The translations under genes were made by a program, and so were the position numbers. The notes below the pieces were generated by a model. That model saw only the letters and a program-made list of their open reading frames with translations, was not told where the DNA came from and searched no databases. From NCBI RefSeq assembly GCF_036324505.1, contig NC_086352.1, positions 32,321,858 through 32,385,857 of the forward strand: a stretch of DNA of 64,000 bases, given 5' to 3'. This DNA comes from Eleginops maclovinus. Taxonomy: Eukaryota; Chordata; Actinopteri; Perciformes; Eleginopidae. Each line of letters starts with the position of its first letter. Position 1 is the first letter of the stretch. This document shows, in pieces, positions 41,997-58,905 of this stretch.

Positions 41997-44900
41997 ACTA
42001 ATGCTCCTAAATGCATCATAAATGTGTCACTCCAAACAACATGCTGTGAGTGTTTTCACTTCCACAGTTTCCATTGATCAACATGCAGATGTGAAACGTT
42101 AAGGCAGATGATGAATATGCATAGAATGGCCTTAACTGGATGCTGAAACACACATCTCATTTCTAACACTCATCAGTCCATGTGGCTCCGTCTGAAAGGC
42201 CTGCCTCAATGAACACCCCCCCCCCCCCCCCCTAGTCACGAGCCCTGCTTTAGACATGTATTAGTCATTATTAAACATAATAATGGCCTTTATAAGTCAC
42301 TGTTTGCCTCTTTGGTTACGTGAATTATTCAGCCAAAGAGGGAGAGGGGAGTCAGGTGGGCCTCACACCTGAGATGACAGGCGACAGATAAGGCATTTTG
42401 TCTGAATTATTTATTTGATTCTCTTCAACTTTTAACAAATTCCACATTGTTTTTTTTTTTTTCTCCCCATCCTCCTATTTCCACTCCTCTTGTTTCTCCC
42501 CTCAACCTCCCGCCCCCCACACACACTCTGCAAACCGTCACGTTTATTTCAAACGGCGTTAATTGCGGTTGCACAAGCTGTTAAGCTGTCGTCTGAATAT
42601 TAACAAAGTCAAGCTCCAGCCCTGGCACAACCACTTACTCTCCCGCTTGGCAAATGGAGGGGTGGAGCTGAAGTGTGTGTATGTATATGTGAAAAAATAA
42701 ATAAAAAATCTGCTTTGTGACAGCCATTGTTAGCAATAACAGTAGGGTTATAAAAGTAGGCTACAGGGATCTTTTTATATTATTTCATTCTGTCGCAGCA
42801 AGGGAACAGACAATATGAATAAACTTAATTTGTGAAACGTCTCCCCTAATTAATTTGAAGGAGGGGGCGGGGGTTTTAGTTGAGAAAGGGGCGGGATGTG
42901 GGTACTCGTAGCATTAAAAGTTAAATCAACATTGTGCTCATCTTTGAGTTGAGATTCACACAAAGCGATGTAGAAATGCTCGCGGCGATTTGAACATCGG
43001 CTGTCAACCCTGGTGGGAGACAACGCATTTTGATGTTTGTCCCCGTGTTTGTCTCTCTATCCGCGCGTGTGTGTTTGTTTGTTGCATGGCTGCAGCGCTG
43101 ACAGGATGCATCTTTACGTCAACACACAACCCCCAAGAGAATGGTGGACATATACAACCTGTATTAGTATATCCTTTCTTTAATGTCATTGTCAATTAGC
43201 AGCCGCCGCTGTCAAAACTGTGTGTGCTCAGTCCCATCTGTCATAATTAAGTGTGCCAAACTGCTTTTGGGTTAAGGGGGAGAAAAACAAATACACTTCC
43301 TATAGTTGCAGCTGACAGTTTCTACTGTTTTGTGCTTTTTTTTAGGAGATTCAGTCTGTAAGTCTGCAAACGTTGTTACTCTGGGGTTTCACTGCATTTA
43401 CTGTTCCATAATAATATGTAATGTTTAAATTCAAAATTCTAAGGGTTTATTGTCGTACAGGTATTCAGCTGTCAGCCTTCAACTTGGAGGGGAAAACCTA
43501 GGTGGGTGCATCTGTATCCACAAAAGTTCAATTGCAGTTGTTGGCATAGAAAATCTGAAGTGTCAGGCCCTGCCAACAGTGCAGCATACAAAGTAATATA
43601 TTGCATAAAATAGTGTAAGACGCGGTTTTTGGTACCAAATGCCGCACACTGGATTGCAGTTAACAGCTCATGATTTGATGACTAAACCTACATACAGAGC
43701 AGACCAGGTAATCCATTCAGGTAATGTACACAATAGGTTGAGGCCAGTCAGAGGATCGGAAAGCCAGTATATCTCAGCCAAAGGTAATCAGAAATGAAGG
43801 TTGCAGAAACATCCTCTCAGATTCCAACACAGAAGCCTGGTGGGTTTACCAGGTTACAGCATGGCAATAAGGAACCAGTACCAAATAAAGTGCTGGAAAT
43901 CGAATTTGTGGTAAAATCTGGCAATGAGTGACAGAGCCGGAGAGGCTTATATACTGATTTGGTTGAAGATGGGAAGCAGCTGGGACCCCAAGTGAGCTGA
44001 TGAGGTGGGAAAGGCTGGTCAGTGTTTTGAGGTGGAGACAGGGTCAGTGGTAAAGTACCGAGGTCCAGCAGGCAGGGAAAAGACAACTATTTTATATACC
44101 TTTTTTGAATGAACAATTCATGTGAACAGAGAAACATTTCAGTAACGCCATTTCTCAATGGGGTTAACAGCATTTTTTCTGATGCATAAAAAAAAAATTG
44201 CAAGGGTCAGGTGTTATAGTACTTTAGTGGGGCAATTTATTTTAAACGTACTTGATCTACCCAACTTTTCTTCACTACACACTCCTCCACTATTTGCACT
44301 GGCTTTTGTAGGCTTATTGATTCTAAACTAAGTCACTGGTACTTGCCGATCGTCCACTACGCCATACTACCAAACAACTTGCTACTCCATCCCGATCAAC
44401 TGGCTCCAGAATGGTAAATTGACCTATTGACTGACATCATACCAATACTACATATACATACTCCTAAACAGCACTTCTGTACCCTGTTATTGCCGTGGAC
44501 AGAGAAAAAAACGGCATGGAAGTCCTTGAAGTAAAATTCATACATTTAATCTATTCATGCTGAAGCTGCAAAAGTTGACAAGCTTAAGAAGTGGCCAAGT
44601 AAGAAGTGTGCAAGGCAAAAAGTGAAACAAAATGTAGTGGATAAACAGTCACGTGAGTGAGCTTAAAAACATTTCTAGGCAAACGGTATTAGATGTAGTG
44701 ACATCCGTGCAAGTCAGCACATATGAAATGGCGAGATGGCTTGGCTGTGATTCAAGTCCTATATGCATCCATGTCCTCTGGAGGGATAACTGAGGGCAAA
44801 GGTTAAACACGTCTTTTCGAGTGTGTTGGTCTGGATCTTTCACACATGATTTCATTCTTTCTTGCTCAAGCATCTCAACTTAATTTCTAATTTTAGATAC

Positions 44901-45540
44901 TTTTTAATTCAGCTGTTGCTCACATGTTAGCCTTTTTTTGCATTTCTTCCCATTCTCATCTTCAGCTTGTGTGTATGTGAGTGTGTGACACCATCATCGC
45001 TAGAGATGATGTTCGGAAATGACAGGTTTCCTCACGACTCAGTAGCGTTCAGCGGGACCGCCAATCAGGGATCTGGCTCTGGGATGAGTTGTCGCGATGC
45101 AGCGAGACGTCAAGCAGCCACTCCGGTTTGTCGCCTCATCTCCCCTCCTTACTGCCACTTTGTAAAATCACATTACCCTAATGAGAATAGGAGTGGAAAG
45201 GCAGTGACAGAGCAGGGATATGGATGGGCTATGTGTCAAAGGCACTCAGATTTCATCCCTTGCGCTCTCTTTTTGAACTCAGAGAGCTGGGCCGGGGATT
45301 GGGCCGCATTCCACTCTGTGACGTCTCACTGTCAAGGCTGTTCTATTTGTTTACAGGCTTGTTGGTATGTACTTACTTAACTGTATCTTTGCCAGAAGGC
45401 TAATACAGACAGAATGATTGTCAGCTACATTTCAGGAACATGGTCTTAGCCTTACCGAACATGGTGTATTTTGCCTTAGAAGTCTTTTATTATTCATTTT
45501 AGGATTGCCAGTGATACTAATGTATCTGTGAGTTTCAAGG
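41997..45540. other. Gene-desert DNA, no gene seen
   Basis: A C run lies near 42217-42232. 42240-43260 is repeat-poor and could be conserved non-coding DNA. 43640-44095 looks like an old dispersed repeat (with 'aggcttatatactgatttgg' and 'agctgggaccccaagtgag'), possibly an LTR remnant on the minus strand; its ends are not visible. The remaining frames are chance. Confidence 0.45.
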
Positions 45541-45548
45541 ATTATCAC

Positions 45549-46202
45549 TAGTGCTGGGCATATTCCATTTTTTTATCGTGATTAATGGCATTGTTATGTG
45601 CAGAATTCAATAAGGAATTCAAAAGTAGTGTATTTCACACTTTACACAGTAGCACTTAAAATATGTCTTGTAAATCTCAAGTTTAACATTAAATAATTTA
45701 ATCAAATCGAATATAAAACCAAAGTTATTTGCCACTGCCAGGGCTTTAACGTTTCATCTAGTTATAGATAAACAAGGGACCCTCAGAGTCCATTGATAAG
45801 AAAACTCAACTTTGGTTATAAATAACTCTGGTTCTATCAACTCCGCCGCCTGGAAGAGATTTAAAATGTCCATGTCAGAGTTTGGTACCTTTCTCCATGT
45901 TTCTGTCCCCACTAGTTATTTTCTGTTTCGGTTTATGTCAGCGTTGAAGCAGTGTTAGGCCCGCTCAAAATGCTCTCATTGGTTGAGAAGCGTGATGACG
46001 CCCATCCTAAGCCAATACTGATCTATGTCCTGCCCCTCCTGTGACCCACGGTCTGACTGTACGTGTACTCAGAACCAGTGAGCAACCGACTTTCAAAGTA
46101 ATAATAATAATAATAAAAAACTTTCAATGCACGATAAAATAAATATAATAGTCAGTGTTAATTATTGAATGAGTTAACGCGATAATAACTTGCCCAGCCC
46201 TA
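45549..46202. mobile_element. hAT-like MITE (TAGKGCTGGGCA ends)
   Basis: The left end TAGTGCTGGGCA is inverted at the right as TGCCCAGCCCTA. The 8-bp flanks attatcac (45541-45548) and ataatcgc (46203-46210) agree at 6 of 8 bases, consistent with an old duplication. Just inside the ends lie TATCGTGATTAA-type and TTAACGCGATAA blocks. Non-coding. Confidence 0.65.
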
Positions 46203-46404
46203 ATAATCGCACATTATGGTGTTTATCACCATAGGATACTTTGGTACCCTTCTAGAATTTGTTTTGGATGATTCAAGGTTTTGGTTTCCGTTTCTAACTT
46301 GTATTTTGTCTATTTTACAATAAACTGCCAAAATGGATTAACTTAGCTTTACTTACCAAACCAATCTACTTGTTTACCTTGAAGACACCAAAATTATTTT
46401 TTAG

Positions 46405-46787
46405 ACGGCAGTGCAGTGGCTTAGTCTGGAAGGGCTTGGACTTCGGTCCAAAGGGTCGCCGGGTCACGTCCCAATTGGATCAAAGAAATGGAGTTAGCTG
46501 GTCGTTGGAGAGGTGCCAGTTCTCATCCTGAGCCACTGCCGGGTGCCAGTTCTCATCCTGAGCCTTTGCCGAGGTGCTGTTGAGCAAGGCACCAAACCCT
46601 GAATCTGCTCGCTGGCGCCGGGTACCTGGCATCCTCCCTGCTCTGCCACCTCTCCTGCATGTGTGTGGTTGTTTGTGCATGTATATCGTTGTTGCTTGTG
46701 CATGTATATCCTCTGTGTGTGTGTAAACACCACAGAGTGGGGAAAGGAATTTCCCTTCAAGGGATTAATAAAGTATATCTTCTTTTT
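46405..46787 (+). repeat. tRNA-derived SINE, nearly full length
   Basis: The head has A-box-like gtgcagtggcttagtctgg (46411) and B-box-like gggtcgccgggtcacgtccc. The body has gaggtgccagttctcatcct (part of it, 'gtgccagttctcatcctgag', is duplicated at 46513 and 46544) and 'ttgagcaaggcaccaaaccc'. The tail is 'gggattaataaagtatatc'. It lies directly against the 5'-truncated Rex3 piece that follows. Confidence 0.75.
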
Positions 46788-46794
46788 AGACTTT

Positions 46795-47168
46795 GAAAAC
46801 AATTGTGAATCTGTTCCCTCACTCGAGAACAAGACCCCGAGATACTTGAACTCCTTCCACTTGGGGTAAGGCCTCATTCCCTACCTGGAGTGGACAGTCT
46901 GAGAACCATGGCCTCAGATTTGGAGGTGCTGATCCTCATCCCAGCCGCTTCACACTCGGCTGTGAACCGATCCAGTGAGTGCTGAAGGTCACAGACCGAT
47001 GAAGCCATTAGGACAACATCTTCTGCAAAAAGCAGTGGTGCCATCCTTAGCCCACCGAACTGCAGACCCCCTCCCCCACGACTACTCCTCGAAATCCTGT
47101 CCATGAATATCACAAACAGGATTGGTGACAAAGTGCAGCCCTGGCGGAGGCCAAGAATTTCCTGCTCT
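46795..47168 (-). pseudogene. Rex3 (RTE-clade) reverse transcriptase fragment
   Basis: The minus strand reads LSPILFVIFMDRISR...LLFAEDVVLMASS...FTAECEAAGMRISTSKSEAMVL and then, after a frameshift, EFKYLGVLFSSEG. These are reverse transcriptase motifs of the fish Rex3 element; the plus strand at 47121-47145 matches the well-known conserved Rex3 segment (ggtgacaaa.gcagccctgg). The catalytic FADD box is FAED here (about 47020-47028), so the metal-binding Asp pair is broken. Truncated at both sides. Confidence 0.8.
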
Positions 47169-47523
<355 letters not shown>

Positions 47524-47782
47524 TGGCCAAGGCCTGATTCTGACTGACAGGACAATTTCTTTCACCTCTCTCACTTGGCCATGGACTTTGTAGTAAAATA
47601 CACTGCTCCCTCCCTCAGACACCTTTACTCTGCCGGTCAGACTCCCAGCACATACACACACTCAAAGCACTTTCAAACACATTGACTCACACTGAAACAC
47701 CCAAACACATGTTGATGCCAAAAGATCATATGCAGACACACGCATAAGGGTAAATCACTCGGGAACAAGCAGACAAGCTGAT

Positions 47783-51183
<3,401 letters not shown>

Positions 51184-51214
<31 letters not shown>

Positions 51215-51234
51215 ACACACACACACATGCACAT

Positions 51235-51276
<42 letters not shown>

Positions 51277-51312
51277 GCTGTTTCACATGTCGCACCCACG
51301 GACGTGCAGGTG
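51184..51312 (-). repeat. C run + (AC)n + 40-bp dispersed repeat, copy 2
   Basis: 17 C, then AC blocks (51201-51226 and 51241-51272), then the reverse complement of the unit at 36383-36421 (cagaagctgtttcacatgtc ... cgtgcaggtg). Confidence 0.85.
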
Positions 51313-51460
51313 ATACAGACAACATGCCTCAGGCTGTTGTCACAGACACAGACATGCTCACAGGCACAAACACATGCAGGCTTTCTCTCTTAGAAACTCA
51401 CACAGAACACAAAAACAAACGTGCACACACACCAATAAGGTATTAGGTGTTTTTCTCCAG

Positions 51461-52545
51461 CAGTGGTGGAAGAATAGTTCAGATCCTGTACTTGAATAAA
51501 AGTACCAATACATTATTGTCAAATAACTCCATTACAAGTAAAAGTAATGATTTCAAATTTTGACTAAAGTATGTATAGAATCGGCAACATTTACTAAAAT
51601 TAATGAAAGAGAAATAACTTTTCCTGCAAGAAATAGCCTCCATATGTGAATATCATTTTCTACATGACATAAGATTCATGTTGCTGCAAGTGCATAGTGC
51701 TGTTGTATACAAACAACATTCTGTTGCACAAATTATTCATGTTGACAACTTTTTTCTTTAACATAATATATTAGATAATTGTACCTATTATTTTAAATAC
51801 AAAACAGTTATTCCACTGGTTTTGTCTTTAGAGGTGCATTATGATGTCACAGGGGTAACGGCATTAGGACCTGCAGAATCAAAGAGGGGAGGCATGTGTA
51901 AAGGTATAGTTAGAAAGCAAACATTATTAAAATAAAACTGGTACAAAGAAGCTAAACACTTAAAGAGCAGGCAAGGTAAAACAAAAGGAAAAATAGCAAA
52001 ATAAAACAGGTAACAAACCAGGATACCTGGAAAACATCAGTGAGGAACATCTAGAACACAGACAAGCAACCAGGAACTGTGATAGACTGAACCAGACATT
52101 GATGATGAACTGACAAAGAGCACAACGGAAGAAGGGTATATATACACACAAGACTAATCACAAAGACAAGATACAGCTGGGGAGGGCAGGCAAAAACCAA
52201 AGGGCAGCAGGTGAACACAATCAGACAATCAACAAGGCGGGAAATCAAAAAGAAAGGAAGTAAAACAATACAAGACACAAGGAGAAGAGGCATTTCAAAA
52301 TAAAACAGGAACACAAATATAATGACATAAACGTATTTTTGTTAAAGATGTGTTGTGTTCATGTCGCTGCCATCACCTTTAACAACTAAAGCTATAACAT
52401 GTTTGTACTGTGGTCAAATATATGATGGTGTAGTAGAATTTTAAAGTAGCATTTTATGGAAATAGTAAAGTAGAGTAGCAGTTATTACGATTTGTACAGT
52501 ACTTGAGTAAATGTTTAGTTACTTTTCTCCGCTAATAGGAAGATA
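51461..52545. mobile_element. CAGTGGTGGAA hAT-like MITE split by a TATA-repeat insertion
   Basis: Starts CAGTGGTGGAAGAATAGTTC and resumes near 52430 with the far-end sequence 'gtacttgagtaaatg' and 'tttagttac'. The middle (51905-52325) is a copy of the dispersed repeat also at 24300-24745. The terminal CCACCACTG at the right is eroded (ttttctccgc), so the exact end is uncertain. Confidence 0.6.
51905..52325. repeat. Dispersed TATA-containing repeat family, copy 3
   Basis: Shares block order with 24300-24745: 'gatgatgaactgacaaagag', 'gggtatatatacacac', 'aatcacaaagacaagatac', 'ggaagtaaaacaatac', 'catttcaaaataaaacagg'. Confidence 0.55.
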
Positions 52546-55500
52546 CTTAAATGATAATGAACTGAATATATGGACAGACAGTCATGAAGTGATTCCTTTT
52601 ATTTCCCTTTCCTTTCCTTTTCTTTTTCCCCACTTCTCCAGCTTTTATTCCCCTCCCTTCTCCGTCACTACTGCTGTCACTTTATCAGCGTATCTGTAAT
52701 GCTCCTTAATTCAAAGCCAAGCTTTGCTGTCACCCTCGGGTCCCCGTGTCACCGTCACTTTCAGACAGACACGTGCTAGAGGATACTGGGAAGTGTCCAT
52801 CCACAGAGGGGGAGACAGAGAGGCTTATCTGTGCAACCTTGCTGGTGAATTAGCAGACCCTTGAGTGATAAGGAGAGGCAGGCCAGCAGACACACTGAGA
52901 GAAAGGGAAGGAGAAAGGAGGGAAAACAGGAGGAGGAAGTGAGGCGGTGACAGCTGCTGGAGTCAGATGTCAGTCTTTCTCTCTGTCCCTCGAAAGGTGA
53001 ATACACCAAAGCTGATTTTTGCGTTTTGGTATATGCATGGATAGAGAAGGTTTTTTTGCATATTTTTTTTACATGTTTTAATAAGGTCTGTGGTTAGCAA
53101 GAGCTTACGAGATTATTACGGTGTGTTCAATGACATGAAATATCAGTGAATTCCCCACTTACCCCACACCATCACACTGAACATGAGTCCGCTTTTTGCT
53201 TAGGTTTGGTGAGTCGCAGCCATGTGACCGTGATGTATTCATTTATAGCTGTTAGCTTTTGACTTCGGCAGATTGCATTTAAGCATCAGACAAGTTGTCT
53301 TCATACAGTATGTGTAGATTATCCTGCTGAACAAAACGGTCAAGCAAAATAAACGTTTGTTTGCCACAGGTCTTATTTTCTGCACTACTGTAAAATCCAA
53401 TGGAAAAATCCAATAGTGTTCTGTTCTCCTTCCAGAAAGGTACGACCTTACCTTCATATAACTCACACACCTTTGCAATTGTTATTCAGACCTTCAGCCA
53501 TTGTGATTGTTCTGTAACTGTACAGCAGTTTGGTTGAATCACAGCAAGTGCACACATAGTGTAAGTTTGTCCTCCTTTTGTAACTGGATTACAAGCACAT
53601 TTCTGCACTAATAGGTTTTTCATCAAGATGAAACATTCCATCTCTCGCTGAATTGTGTTAGTGTAATGTCCGAGGTGTTAGGGCTTCAACAATACTTCTG
53701 TGTAACCAAAACTCAGGAACTTTAGTACTTTTGGAGTGCCACAGACAGCACCTCTGTTTATTTCTAACCAGACCTCCTAACAAAAATTCCAGAACAGACT
53801 GCACAAGCTCAAACACATGAACTCTCACCCCAATGCTTACATTAGCATCTCCAGTGCAAATGTGTGTGATTATGCATTGAATTTGTATATATAAGACACA
53901 ACAACAATATATTAAGACTGCATTTACATTAACGATCCATTCAATTGAATCCAGCTGATATTTTCAGCTGTTTCCCAGCTACAAATGTGCAAACTTTAAA
54001 GCTCGTTGTTTTCCATCTCCCTTATTCTTGATTCTTGATTTTGTCACATCATGGATTCCATGGAGCTAATTACTGGAAATAATGCAAAGGGGGAAAAAAA
54101 CTATGCATTATGCAACATTTGTGTAAACTCTGATCTCTTTTTTCTTTATGATTTACGATTGAGTCTAAAGATCCTACTGCCCAAAAGTTTAATTTCATCT
54201 TTCTCCTGCCACATCTTTAACAATGTTCTCAAGAATTTTTTATTGCCCTGGGACTCTGTAACCATGTATCTGATGGAGCTTCTGTGAGCTTCATTTTGGC
54301 TGAACTTAAACTCATCACATGATACAAATCATGATGTACAGAATGAAAAGGACCTAGTTTGCTTTCATTTGAGTTGGATACAAATTGTCAAAAGGAATAA
54401 ATTGTCTCTGTGAAGATAAAGTTAAACTAAATATAATATGAGATTTGTCTGAGTATTCCTTAAAATAAAATAATAACCTTTAAAGCAAATTTCAAGGCCT
54501 TTTGCCTCTTATGTTATAAAAACAAGCACATACCATACCATGTCATCCTATTGCCACTTTACAATAAATAACATGCATTTTCCTTGTGTACTTTGTCAAA
54601 ATGATGACAATACCATACCTGATCAGGAACTGTGTGGTATTTCAGCTCCATGGTGTCAATTTATAGCCTTTTGTAAATTTCCCCAAACCGTCAGAGCGGA
54701 AATTACCCCCTATCTTCGGTGTGGCATGAGATATCAAACATCAGAGCTCTTGCTTTCCCTTTCCCATCTCAACTCATCCCCATCACCGAGACTCCGTAAC
54801 ATCATCCTGTCTTCATCATAAACTGCCAAGCATCCGACTCTCAGCCCCCCCACGCACTTGTGTGATGCACATTGGGATGGATATCCACTTTTGGCGGGGA
54901 GAGGCGTGGAGTCAGCTTCGATTGACCCCGGCTGTGGATGAAGCTCTTGACGTGAATCAGCCCTGTCAGCTCCTGTGAAGGCTGCCTGTCTCATCGGCCC
55001 GTCTCCTCCCCGCTGACATGATATGATGGGAGATGATACTGAACAACGGCACGTTGGCTCTCAGATGTTAGTGGGGGGCCCCAGGGCATCAGAGACCCTG
55101 ACAGACGGCACTTTATAGCTTTAATCCCAAGGTCTTAAATCGGCACTTGACACAAATTGAGGTTGGCTTTCTCTGTTGCAGAGGAAGGAAGGGAATCAGA
55201 GGGGGAAATATAACCAGGAAAGTTTTCATTTTAAACAGTTTAAGGTGTTAGCTTCTAAGCTAGAGTTGAAAGATGGAGATGTGAAGGGAATGCTTGCTAT
55301 AATTGCTATAATACATCCATTATTTTTTTTTGTTTATTTAATTGTTATTCTCATTACAAAGTGGTGAACTTAGGAAATATTTTGCCATTTTCATATCTTT
55401 TCTCCTGTTAGTATTTTTTTACTTTCAACATTCATCAGGTGATACAAAACAATGACATACTGTATGCCTAAGTCAAGCCAACCAGAGAACCAAAAACAAC

Positions 55501-56560
55501 AACATGTAAGAAAACAGGGAGCAGCAGTAGTTAATTTACCAATTGTGAGAACTTCTGTTATATTTTAATCAGGAGAGACTTCATTTGCTTAAAGAAACAC
55601 TTTTTGACGTGTTCACAAGATGATAGAAATAAAAATAGTCTTTGGAGAGTTAAAGAAACGCGGAATTTAGTGGTGATGTTTATAGGATGAAGAGGATGCT
55701 GAAGATCTGGATTTCATAAGGAGTGCACTTCAGCGAAGAGTAGAACAGGATGATTGGCTGTTGTAGGCTGAGGAGAAATGTAGTTCATTAAGAATGGCAC
55801 CCTTAGGAATGTAAAGCTAGTGGTCCTCACTGAACTTACACTTTAGCTTGATTGGTTGCCCCCAACAATTTACAATATGCTGAAACATTTTCTAATGCCA
55901 CACTTCAAAAGGCACATAAAATATACAAATATATAAACAGCAACACAAAGTAATTGTCAACCTTCTGTATTTCAATTTGCAAAAAAACATTGTTCTCGCT
56001 AAATATTTTTCACTGATCTTTTAATTCCATAAAATCATGACTCATAAACCTCAGCAAAGATTGTTTGACAACTTCCTGTACGTCTGTTGCAAATGACCAA
56101 CATGTGCCTTTTTGGATTCTTTATCAGGGATGATACGATAACCATCAGGCCTACAAATCTAGAATCACAAAAGAAAAGAAAAAAAAATACCAGCCATGTA
56201 ATAAATCCACAATTTAACACTTGATTGCACCTTAATAACAACAAGCAAGGGTTAAATCAAATTTCAAACGCGTTATAATATCTGTCGATTGCCATATCAA
56301 TATTCTCCATTTCCATTAAGAGTGCTTGGAATGGACAATACAGGTTTAATCAATTACATTGAACCTTCATTACTTTGAAGACAGCTTTTGTTGAAATCAT
56401 AAGGATTATGATAAATTGTTTTTATTAAACACAAAGAGGGTTTATATACTGGCATGACTGCGAAGAGCATGGAAAAAAGCAGGACAAAAATGAGATATTG
56501 ATGAGCAAGTAGTATTTGTGTACCAGAGAATACATGACCTAATGATCCCCTCTGGATTGT
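52546..56560. other. Gene-desert DNA, no gene seen
   Basis: Unique sequence. 52590-53000 and 54640-55130 are repeat-poor and GC-richer than their surroundings, and could be conserved non-coding DNA. The ORFs here (for example 54540-54821) show no recognisable domain. Confidence 0.45.
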
Positions 56561-56568
56561 GTCAACAC

Positions 56569-57839
56569 CAGTGGTGGAATGTAACTAAGGACATTTACTT
56601 ATTACTTTGTCATACTTTTGTACTTATATTCCACTACACTCACGAGAACTAGGAACTTTTATTGCTATTATGCGCAAAGATATGGGTTTGTGAGAAAGCT
56701 CATGACGTTAAAAATGTCGGGGTGTAGAAAACCTAGATTTTCTGAAAGTTGAGGAACATCAGAAATCAAAACACCTTAAGGCCCACATGAGGCCGGTGTG
56801 ACAGGATTTTTTATTTAACTTTGGCTTTCTATTTAACTTATGTTTTCTTGATTCCAAATAGTGCACTCCTTATTGAACCAGCATTTAAATACATTGATAA
56901 AATAAAACATTGAAAACTTCTTAAATTTATTTCCAAGTGGTTAAAACAATAATATTATATTCTATAATAACACATTAATACAATTTTTAAAAAGATTTTT
57001 CCTCTAAAAGAGTACTTTTAATGTAGATACTATCATTTTGCTGATAATAATTTGCTACTGAAGTAACATTTTGAATTCATTCTATTTTTCGACCAATATA
57101 GTTCTACTTTTACTTAAGTTAAAGGTCCCCACTTATGCAAAATGCACTTTGATGTCTTTTATACATAAATATGTCTCCCCGGTGTGTAAGGAGACTCACA
57201 AAGTGTTAGAAAATACAACCCTCCCTCTTTTCCTCCTTACCCACATCTCTAAAAACGGGGGGGCAAACGAGCTGAACCAGATTTCCTTATGACATAATAA
57301 GGAAAATGTGGGCTGGCTTTACATTGAACTCATTGCAACTTCCCCCCCACGTGACACGTCCCAACCTATCGTCCCCCATATACAGCCTGAATCCCCTCTG
57401 CAGCACCTCTGTGTGTCTGTTTATTCAGCAGTATGTCTGCAGGAGGGACTTAGAGTTGTTGTATATACAGTATAGTACATATAATGGCGTTTATCTACCG
57501 GTAAACACTGAAGAAAGAACAAGCTATGTGCCTTATCAGAAACAATGCACGACGTGTATTAGTATCTCTCGGGAGAAAACGTTCACAGAGGAGAGAGAGC
57601 TGCATGATGCTCCAAAGGGGTGTGGCCAGCTTCAGGTCAGCTAAAATTGAAAGCGACAGTCACAGAATCAGCACTTCAGGAACAGGGCTGAAATAGAGGG
57701 GGATGAGGCATGCTGCAATGGTGATCTGTTTGGTATTTTGGGCAAAACACTTCACAGACAAGTTTTGTATAGATATGGCCCTACAATATAGTGTTCAAAT
57801 ATAGCATAATTGGGGACCTTTAAGGATCTTCCACTTCTG
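56569..57839. mobile_element. CAGTGGTGGAA-family hAT-like element with perfect 8-bp duplication
   Basis: Begins CAGTGGTGGAATGTAAC (56569) and ends GGATCTTCCACTTCTG (57839). It is flanked on both sides by GTCAACAC (56561-56568 and 57840-57847). The family's TACTTTTACTTAAG-rich right arm is split at a TTAA by the nested MITE 57119-57823. Non-coding. Confidence 0.85.
57119..57823. mobile_element. TTAA-flanked MITE nested in the hAT-like element
   Basis: TTAA (57119-57122) then AGGTCCCCACTTATGC. The far end is GCATAATTGGGGACCT then TTAA (57820-57823): 16-bp inverted ends with one mismatch. About 700 bp, without a transposase. The frame 57306-57644 is not supported as coding. The TTAA target suggests a piggyBac- or Kolobok-type source. 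Confidence 0.85.
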
Positions 57840-57949
57840 GTCAACACAATGTTAAGTTTACACATGTTGGACATTACCATTACATTAAGTGTTATTTAGT
57901 CAAATTACATACACTTCAATACTGTTGACACACCTACGGGAGCCGTAAG

Positions 57950-58075
57950 GGGTGCATTATCTTGACCAAAGACACTTTGACATCTTCACTTCAAGGGCTT
58001 GGTATCAAACCACTGACCCTCTGGTTAGAAGTGGCCCATTTACCCCCCTAACCACATCCGCCCCTGACATGTCAT
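57950..58075 (-). repeat. tRNA-derived SINE head
   Basis: The reverse complement starts GGCGGATGTGGTTAGGGGGG (A-box region) and has B box GGTTTGATACC. It then reads 'aaagtgtctttggtcaagat', the conserved fish SINE body. The tail is absent. Confidence 0.7.
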
Positions 58076-58672
58076 TTGGGTCCTTGTGTCTAAAGTATTT
58101 GTCAGGACTTGGTGGGTTGAATTTCAATAAAACTATTGATTAAAGACCTTACACGCTCAAATGGAAAAACACACACACGTTTCTTCAACGTTAAACCTCT
58201 TCTACAGTACATGTGGCTTACCACAGTTCTCTTACTGGCCTATAACCACAATAAAAGCATGCAATTTAAAAGAAAGAAAAAAGTACATAGGCTAACCCTA
58301 AACCTAATGCTAGAACCGTAAGAGAAATACTCTATTTTAAGGTTAAAATATATTTGAAATATATGATTTTTGGTGAAGAACTTTATTACACCATAAGAAC
58401 AATATGAACGTTGGCATACATCAGCCCACACCAAACATCCATCACTGCCTCTCACCCAGTACTATATCTGTGGTGATGTCGAAAGTGATACTTCACTGTT
58501 TCGTAAAAGGCCTTCTCACAGATGGCCAATAAAAATGATTGATGTCTGGAAGGGGCTTCACAGTGGGGTGGGAGGTGCACACACGTTTCCAGAGGGGTTT
58601 TCTGTGTGTGCTTCCAAATGTGATTTCTGTAGGGGAAAGCATGTGAGATTTTCTGAATTGTACTTAAAGCCT

Positions 58673-58905
58673 AAAGCTGCAAATTATTAGCAGATTCATT
58701 TATTAGTCAATAAACAGTAAGTTAAAAGGGAACAATTTTGATAATCACTTAATTGTTGGAGGGTTTTGATCCAAGCACATGCTTTATTTTGGAGAAAAAA
58801 CAAGACATTTGAAAACGTTATCATGACCCAAGTGTTACGAGACAATAGAATTGACCCTAAAGCACTACTGTGCAAAAGTAGATGCTCATAGAGAACTGTC
58901 ATGGC
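58673..58905. repeat. MITE fragment, GCTGCAA...GATTAATC-type
   Basis: 'aagctgcaaattattagcag' followed by 'aacaattttgataatcactt' matches the layout of the common fish element GGGCTGCAAC...GATTAATCG...TTTTGATAATCGA. Diverged, with no clear end on the right. Confidence 0.45.

Noticed and set aside
44967..45380. 137-residue plus-strand frame
   Set aside because: No domain, no start context, no neighbouring exons; unlikely to be coding.
51453..52555. 8-bp target duplication for the split MITE (ttctccag versus ttctccgc)
   Set aside because: The right terminus is eroded, so the partial match cannot be told from chance.
57306..57644. 112-residue plus-strand frame
   Set aside because: It lies wholly inside the TTAA MITE (57119-57823) and has no domain.
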